This document shows, piece by piece, positions 59,293 through 64,000 of a DNA stretch of 64,000 bases; within the stretch, counting starts at the first letter, position 1, and every line of letters starts with the position of its first letter. A program made the position numbers and the translations under genes. The notes under the pieces are model-generated. The model worked only from the letters and a program-made list of their open reading frames with translations. It was not told the DNA's origin and made no database searches. The stretch comes from Bradyrhizobium quebecense (GTDB taxonomy: Bacteria > Pseudomonadota > Alphaproteobacteria > Rhizobiales > Xanthobacteraceae): positions 372,001 through 436,000 of the forward strand of contig NZ_CP088022.1 in the NCBI RefSeq assembly GCF_013373795.3. The letters are read 5' to 3'.

Positions 59293-59715
59293 TCAGGACA
59301 GGGGAGGCGCGCGGGAGTGGAAGGCCGCAGGCGCCGATTTCAGATGGATGAATTCGGCATTGGTGGTGCGGAACAGAAGCTCGACGGCTTCCGGCAACAG
59401 GAGTACCGGCGGCGCCGTGAACAGCATGCTGCTCGCGAGCGAGATGACGGTGCAGATCGCGCAATTGTCGGCCGGATGCCGGTCGTTGTCGTGCCTCGTG
59501 GGCGGCTCGGTCCCGGTCACCTGGACCGCAAGGTCCGGCGTCGCCGAGGTCCCGATATAGGCGAGATCGAGCAGCGACAGGCCGGTCTGGACCGCGGGCG
59601 CCGCTTGCGCGGCCGCAATGGGGTGGAAGTGCCCGAACGACAGCACAAACTGGACGGCGAGCGCGAACAGCGCCAGCCGCGAGCCAGTCTTGATGCGTCT
59701 CCGGAACCACTTCAT
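59293..59715 (-). CDS. DUF2946-like exported His/Cys-rich small protein
   Basis: A 140-residue protein: N-terminal hydrophobic signal anchor (~12-27), then HFHP (His29, His31), and a metal-binding-like stretch with His75, His80 and a Cys85-x-x-Cys88 pair (HDNDRHPADNCAIC), followed by a hydrophobic segment. DUF2946 proteins occur next to metal receptors and are thought to help metal handling in the periplasm. It is the first gene after the Zur-like box and is probably cotranscribed with the receptor (112-bp gap). Confidence 0.75.
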   Translation of the reverse strand: MKWFRRRIKTGSRLALFALAVQFVLSFGHFHPIAAAQAAPAVQTGLSLLDLAYIGTSATPDLAVQVTGTEPPTRHDNDRHPADNCAICTVISLASSMLFTAPPVLLLPEAVELLFRTTNAEFIHLKSAPAAFHSRAPPLS

Positions 59716-59760
59716 GCGATAGCGCCCACCCAGTCGGGGCGCGAATACCCCTGCGGTCCC

Positions 59761-59779
59761 GATGTTACATTATAACATC
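59761..59779. promoter_or_regulatory. Zur-like palindrome GATGTTA-N5-TAACATC
   Basis: GATGTTACATTATAACATC is a perfect 7-bp dyad with a 5-bp AT-rich centre, 46 bp upstream of the DUF2946 start. It fits the alphaproteobacterial Zur box (ATGTTATAnnATAACAT-like). The downstream zinc-type receptor gene supports Zur control in low zinc. Confidence 0.75.
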
Positions 59780-59876
59780 GGATGGCGGACGCGATGTCAA
59801 CCAACGTTCGGACACACTGTGTCGATGTGTTTCCGGTGTGTGTTTGCCGCAACGCAGACGCCAGCCCCGACCGGGC

Positions 59877-61940
59877 TCAGCGTCCCTCACGCAGCCAGGT
59901 TGCCGCGAATGCGCCGAGCAACAGCAGCAGGCCGGCTAGGCCGGCGAACATCGGCAGCACGCCGACGCCCTTGACCACGCTGGCGTCGCGCATCTTGACG
60001 CCGAGCCAGCCGTCGCCGCGGAAGATCGTCGACGCGCGCACCGGGACGATGCGCGGCATGTCGAGGCTCGATCCGTCGACGATGCGCCGTGCGTCGCCGC
60101 CGGTCGCCTGCGCCAGCGGCTTCAGCATGTCGGTGGTCGAGGTGACTTCCGAGAATTCCTTCGGGTTGGTCGGGCCGACATTGATCAGCGCCTTCAGCGT
60201 GCCGTCGGTGGCCTGCCACAGGCCGAGCTCGCTCGCGGGCAACGTGGCGCGCCACTCGCCGGGATCGCCGGCGGTCAAGGTCAGTTCATGCGTGGCGCCG
60301 CTCGGCGACGTCACGGTGACCGGCGCGACGGTGTCGGCCATGGTCTGCCGCACCACCATGAGATCCTTGCCCTGCACCTGCATGCGCAGCGCCTCTTCGT
60401 CGAGGTCGGGCTGCTTCATCAGCCAATGCGACACCCGCCGCAACAGATCGAGATGCGGTCCGCCGCCTTCATAGCCGCGCGCCCATAGCCAGATCTGGTC
60501 GGAGAGCAGCAGCGCGACGCGGCCTTCGCCGAACCGCGACAGCAGCAGCAGCGGCTTGCCGTCGGCGCCGGTCATGACCGGTGGGTTGATCGCGTTGCGG
60601 GTGTCGACGGTGCGGAAGAACCGGCTCCAATGCGGCGGCTCGGCATTCGAGCCTTCCAGCCCGCGCGTCACCGGATGGCGTTTCCCGGCATCGCTCAAAT
60701 GCGCGTAGAACGGCTTCTCGGTCACGCCGACCGGCTCGGCCGGCAGCACCGAATCCAGCGGCGTGCGCCAGATGCTGGTGGTCGAGGCGTAATCGGGACC
60801 GGCCGAGACCAGCACCGCGCCGCCGGAGCGGACATAGCGCGCGATGTTGTCGAAATAGGCGATCGGCAGCACGCCCTGGCGGGCGTAGCGGTCGAAGATG
60901 ATCAGCTGGAATTCGTTGATCTTCTGCTGGAACAGCTCACGGGTCGGAAACGCGATCAGCGACAGCTCGTTGATCGGCGTGCCGTCCTGCTTCTCCGGCG
61001 GACGCAGGATGGTGAAGTGCACGAGATCGACGCTGGGGTCGGACTTCAACAGATTGCGCCAGGTGCGCTCGCCGGCATGCGGCTCGCCGGACACCAGCAG
61101 CACGCGCAGTTTGTCGCGCACGCCGTCGATCGCCACCACGGCGCGGTTGTTGACCGGCGTCAGCTCGTTCTCGAGCGGCGAGGCCTCGATCTCGACGATG
61201 TTGGGCCCGGCATGCTTGATGTCGATATCGACGCTCGAGGTCTGGCCGCTGGTCAGCGTGCGCTCGTTGATCACCTCGCCGTCGCGGCGGATCGTGACCT
61301 TGGCGCGCTCGCCTGTGACGCCCTGGTCGTCGAGCCGGTAGGTAATGGTCTGGGTCTGGCCGACGATGCCGAAGCGCGGCGCGGCCGTGATCGCGATGCG
61401 GCGGTCGCGCTCGTCCTTGCGGCCGGTGATCAAGGCGTGCACCGGTGCCTGGAAGCCGAGCGCCTGCGCGTTGGCGGGAATATCGTGCACGCGGCCGTCG
61501 GTGATCATGAACGCGCCGGCGACGCGTTCGACCGGAACATCCGACAGCGCCGACGTCAGCGCGCCGAACAGCTTGGTGCCGTCGGTTTCGCCGTCGGCCT
61601 GGCCGGCCTCGACGACGCGGACCTCGAGGCCCTTGATCTGCTTCAGGCTGTCGACCAGCGCCTGCCGTGCCTTGTCGGTCTCCTGGTTGCGCGTGCCGAA
61701 ATTCTGGCTCGGGCTCTTGTCGACCACCACGGCCGCGACCGAGGATAGCGGCTCGCGGTCCTCGCGGGTGAAGGAGGGATTGGCCAGCGCAAGCAGGATC
61801 AGTGCCAGCGCGGCGACACGCACCGCGGCGCCGCGCGCGCGCGACAGCAACAGCAGCGCCGCGATGACGACGATCGCGCCGAGCGCGATCCACAGCACGA
61901 TCGAGGGAACCAGCGGTGTGAACGCGATACCGTAGTTCAT
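59877..61940 (-). CDS. Large membrane protein with a GATase1-like/vWA-type periplasmic domain
   Basis: A 687-residue protein: two N-terminal helices (~10-32, 38-56), a large extracytoplasmic region (~58-655) and a C-terminal helix (~660-680). The central part has vWA- and class-I-glutamine-amidotransferase-like stretches (VAAVVVDKSPSQNFGTRNQ, GAFMITDGRVHDIPAN, RYVRSGGAVLVSAGPDY, SRFGEGRVALLLSDQIW) but lacks a clear catalytic Cys-His pair or MIDAS, so it is likely structural. Such proteins are encoded in alphaproteobacterial MoxR/DUF58/BatA-like/DUF4159 clusters, linked to envelope maintenance or MoxR chaperone targets. The next gene is DUF4159, consistent with that. Confidence 0.8.
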   Translation of the reverse strand: MNYGIAFTPLVPSIVLWIALGAIVVIAALLLLSRARGAAVRVAALALILLALANPSFTREDREPLSSVAAVVVDKSPSQNFGTRNQETDKARQALVDSLKQIKGLEVRVVEAGQADGETDGTKLFGALTSALSDVPVERVAGAFMITDGRVHDIPANAQALGFQAPVHALITGRKDERDRRIAITAAPRFGIVGQTQTITYRLDDQGVTGERAKVTIRRDGEVINERTLTSGQTSSVDIDIKHAGPNIVEIEASPLENELTPVNNRAVVAIDGVRDKLRVLLVSGEPHAGERTWRNLLKSDPSVDLVHFTILRPPEKQDGTPINELSLIAFPTRELFQQKINEFQLIIFDRYARQGVLPIAYFDNIARYVRSGGAVLVSAGPDYASTTSIWRTPLDSVLPAEPVGVTEKPFYAHLSDAGKRHPVTRGLEGSNAEPPHWSRFFRTVDTRNAINPPVMTGADGKPLLLLSRFGEGRVALLLSDQIWLWARGYEGGGPHLDLLRRVSHWLMKQPDLDEEALRMQVQGKDLMVVRQTMADTVAPVTVTSPSGATHELTLTAGDPGEWRATLPASELGLWQATDGTLKALINVGPTNPKEFSEVTSTTDMLKPLAQATGGDARRIVDGSSLDMPRIVPVRASTIFRGDGWLGVKMRDASVVKGVGVLPMFAGLAGLLLLLGAFAATWLREGR

Positions 61941-61960
61941 GGCTTGCTTCTATTCGTTGT

Positions 61961-62009
61961 GAGCATGATCTGTTCGGAAAACCGGTTCCCACTTTTCCGG
62001 ATCATGCTC
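61961..62009. repeat. GAGCATGATC...GATCATGCTC palindrome on the stop codon of the DUF4159 gene
   Basis: A 49-bp element, reverse orientation to the copies at 52550 and 53411, lying between the two minus-strand genes. Its last two bases belong to the TGA of the DUF4159 gene (62008-62010), so reading minus: TGAGCATGATCCGG. Confidence 0.9.
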
Positions 62010-64000
62010 ATTGTCCCAGCCGCTCGATCAAGGCAGGCGCGTGTACCTGGTCGGCCTTGTAGTTGCCGGTCAGCGTGTACATCACGATGTTGACGCCGGC
62101 GCGGAACGCGAATTCGCGCTGGCGCGGCTCGCCCGGGGTCAGCGGCAGCATCGGCTGCCCGTCGGGACGGATCGCCCAGGCGCCGGCGAGGTCGTTCGAC
62201 GTGATGATGATCGGCGAGACGCCGTCGCCGCCGCGTGCCGGGCGCTGCGCGGCCTCCTCGTCGTCTTCGCGCGGCAGCGCCTCGACCCAGGTCTGGCCCG
62301 TGTTGAAGCGGCCGGGGAAGTCGCGCAGCAGATAGAATGTCTTGGTCAACACGTGCTCGCGCGGCACCGGCTCGAGCTCGGGCACGTCGAGGGTCGACAG
62401 CAATTCGCGCAGCGTCTGCATGCCCGGCGTCTGCGACGCGCCATTGTCGCCCGGCGGCGCCTCGACGGCGTCACGGGTGTCGAAGATCACGGTGCCGCCC
62501 TGCTTCATGTAGGCGTCGATCTTGTTGATGGCGTCCTGCGCTGGCTTCGGCGCGCCCGGCACGATCGGCCAGTAGATCAGCGGAAAGAATGCCAGTTCGT
62601 CGCGCGCGGGATCGATGCCGACGGGATCGCCGGCTTCCAGCGCGGTGCGCTGCCCAAGGAACAGCGTCAGTCCGGACATCCCGGACTTGACGATGGAATC
62701 GACGTCGGCATTGCCGGTCACGACATAGGCCAGCCGCGTCTGCGACACCGCCTTGATGGCGAAGTCGTCGCTGCTGGCGTTCTGCGCGCGCGTCGGCGAC
62801 GGCACCATCATGGTGGCAAGGACGAAGGCTAACGCAAGCACCGCCGGCGCGGCGCGCCGCCGGATCAGTGCGGCAAGGCCGCCGCCGAGCATCGCCACCA
62901 CGATCGCATCGAGCAGGAACAGCGCCAGCGCCGTCGACAGCATGATGCCGCGCAGGTCACGCGGCTCGGTATTGGTGTAGGTCGCATGCTTCGCGCGCAG
63001 GCCGGAGGTGTCGAGCGGCGCAATGCGGTCGGCGGAAGCCAGCGTGTTGACCGCGATCGGGCTCTCGGCGGTGCCGTAGAAGCCAGGCGGGTGGTCCGCG
63101 GTGCCGCGGTCGCGATAGTCCGCCGACATCGGCTTGGCGGTCGAAGGCGGCGGGCCGAAGGCGCCGAAGCCGTCGAGCGTGCGCAACGGCGCCACCGTCT
63201 CGGCATTGGGATCACTGGCGACGCCGGGGCCGGGCTTCGAGGTGTAGCCGGACATGTCGATCAGCCGGCGCAGCATCTCGACGAAGGTGCCGGACATCGG
63301 CAGGTCCGACCAGCGCATGTCGGCGCCGACATGGAACAGGCTGACCACGCCCTTGCCGCGACGCTCGCCGGTGACGAGCGGCGTGCCGTCCTCGAGCGAG
63401 GCCCAGCTCTTGGTCGCGAGCACGGCGTCGGGCTCGGCCAGCACCTGGCGGCTGACGGTGATGTCCTTCGGCACGGTGAGGCCCGTGAACGGGCCGTCGG
63501 CGGCAAACGAGGCCATGTGTTGCGGCTTCTCCCAGGTCAGGCTGCCGCCGAGCGTGCGTCCGCCGCGGCGCAGCTTGACGGGAACGAGGTCGTCATCGGC
63601 CTGCGCGAGGCGGGGGCCGGCGAAGCGCACCAGCACGCCGCCTTGCTCGATCCAGGCATTGAGCCGGTCGCGGATCTCCGGCGACAGCGTGCCGACATCA
63701 GCCATCACGATCATCGGCAGCCGCTGGTCGAGGAATTGCCCGATCACCTGCTGCGGCGCGCCGCGATCGCCGAGCCTGACGTCGGCGAAGGGCGACAGCG
63801 CGCGGGAGAGATAGAAGGTCGAGGCCAGCAGCGGCTGGGCGGTGTCGTTGCTCGCACCCGAGACCACGCCGATGGCACGGCGGCGCCAGCGCCGGTCGAG
63901 CAGCTGCACGGCGCCGGCCGAATGCTCACCGGAGATTTCGAGCCGCGCGATGTCGTTGCGCAGTTCGACCGGAAGATCGAAGGCGGCTTCGGTCTCGCGC
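62008..64000 (-). CDS. DUF4159-domain membrane protein, 5' part outside window
   Basis: The frame is open from the right edge to the TGA at 62008-62010; 664 codons are visible, so the true start is beyond 64000. The N-terminal BatA-like part is cut. The visible sequence has a GATase/vWA-like region (LDQRLPMIVMADVGTLSPEI), two transmembrane helices (AALALFLLDAIVVAML-like, then ALAFVLATMM), and the C-terminal DUF4159 domain (ELAFFPLIYWPIVPGAPKP, MKQGGTVIFDTRDAVE, PREHVLTKTFYLLRDFPGRF). Works in the MoxR-DUF58-DUF4159-type cluster whose other genes lie outside. A GTG at 63907-63909 is possible but within a longer open frame. Confidence 0.85.
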   Translation of the reverse strand, partial: RETEAAFDLPVELRNDIARLEISGEHSAGAVQLLDRRWRRRAIGVVSGASNDTAQPLLASTFYLSRALSPFADVRLGDRGAPQQVIGQFLDQRLPMIVMADVGTLSPEIRDRLNAWIEQGGVLVRFAGPRLAQADDDLVPVKLRRGGRTLGGSLTWEKPQHMASFAADGPFTGLTVPKDITVSRQVLAEPDAVLATKSWASLEDGTPLVTGERRGKGVVSLFHVGADMRWSDLPMSGTFVEMLRRLIDMSGYTSKPGPGVASDPNAETVAPLRTLDGFGAFGPPPSTAKPMSADYRDRGTADHPPGFYGTAESPIAVNTLASADRIAPLDTSGLRAKHATYTNTEPRDLRGIMLSTALALFLLDAIVVAMLGGGLAALIRRRAAPAVLALAFVLATMMVPSPTRAQNASSDDFAIKAVSQTRLAYVVTGNADVDSIVKSGMSGLTLFLGQRTALEAGDPVGIDPARDELAFFPLIYWPIVPGAPKPAQDAINKIDAYMKQGGTVIFDTRDAVEAPPGDNGASQTPGMQTLRELLSTLDVPELEPVPREHVLTKTFYLLRDFPGRFNTGQTWVEALPREDDEEAAQRPARGGDGVSPIIITSNDLAGAWAIRPDGQPMLPLTPGEPRQREFAFRAGVNIVMYTLTGNYKADQVHAPALIERLGQ

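Noticed and set aside
57657..59351. A 564-codon plus-strand frame opposite the TonB receptor
   Set aside because: Antisense to a full receptor with clear plug and barrel; composition is shadow-like.

Overview
The window is a gene-dense, GC-rich chromosomal segment that looks like Bradyrhizobium or a close relative (Alphaproteobacteria, Hyphomicrobiales). The reasons are the codon bias, the rhizobial glpD-glpSTPQUV glycerol locus, the alphaproteobacterial DUF4170, DUF4159 and ScfR-type genes, and many intergenic palindromic repeats of the kinds usual in bradyrhizobial genomes. I see no transposase, integrase, phage gene, CRISPR array, rRNA or tRNA, so this reads as core chromosome with mosaic intergenic repeats.

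Layout. 0-7 kb (envelope): an OmpR-type response regulator (cut by the left edge), an ArnT-like glycosyltransferase, a secreted helix-hairpin-helix protein, a FecR/autotransporter pair, and a true protein O-mannosyltransferase-like gene. 7-9.6 kb: an OmpA-domain protein, a small hypothetical and a YcaQ-like DNA glycosylase. 9.9-16.8 kb: an MFS carrier, then an RND efflux operon (adaptor, pump, TetR regulator) behind a promoter with an embedded operator. 17-25.4 kb: a flavin reductase, a Tat-exported SMP-30 lactonase, and a compact beta-oxidation operon (acyl-CoA dehydrogenase, thiolase, hydratase/dehydrogenase, thioesterase). 25.6-35.8 kb: a HAD phosphatase and the glycerol catabolism/import locus glpR, glpD, glpS, glpT, glpP, glpQ, glpU, glpV, closed by a strong terminator.

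36-42 kb: a hypothetical, a TPR protein, Old Yellow Enzyme, SDR, DUF1993 and a MltB-type lytic transglycosylase. 42.3-45.1 kb: a hybrid histidine kinase whose membrane domain has every copper- and ethylene-binding residue of the plant receptor ETR1, followed by an HtpX-type protease. 45.3-52 kb: small metabolic and periplasmic genes, a trypsin-like protease, a Tat-exported HiPIP and an ScfR-type regulator. 52-56.8 kb: small hypotheticals, a glycine-rich protein, a phosphoesterase, NUDIX, GNAT and EthD genes. 56.8-64 kb, minus strand: a zinc-type TonB receptor and a DUF2946 protein behind a Zur-like palindrome, then a large vWA/GATase-like membrane protein and a DUF4159 protein (cut by the right edge).

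Most noteworthy: (1) the ETR1-like ethylene-sensor kinase; (2) an 11-bp-phased ATTAC direct-repeat box shared by the response regulator and its neighbour; (3) the glycerol ABC importer, whose two ATPases are complementarily degenerate; (4) an O-mannosyltransferase next to an autotransporter with a Thr-Pro repeat linker; (5) the RND promoter/operator; (6) the Zur-like box; and (7) palindromic repeats placed directly on stop codons or inside operons.
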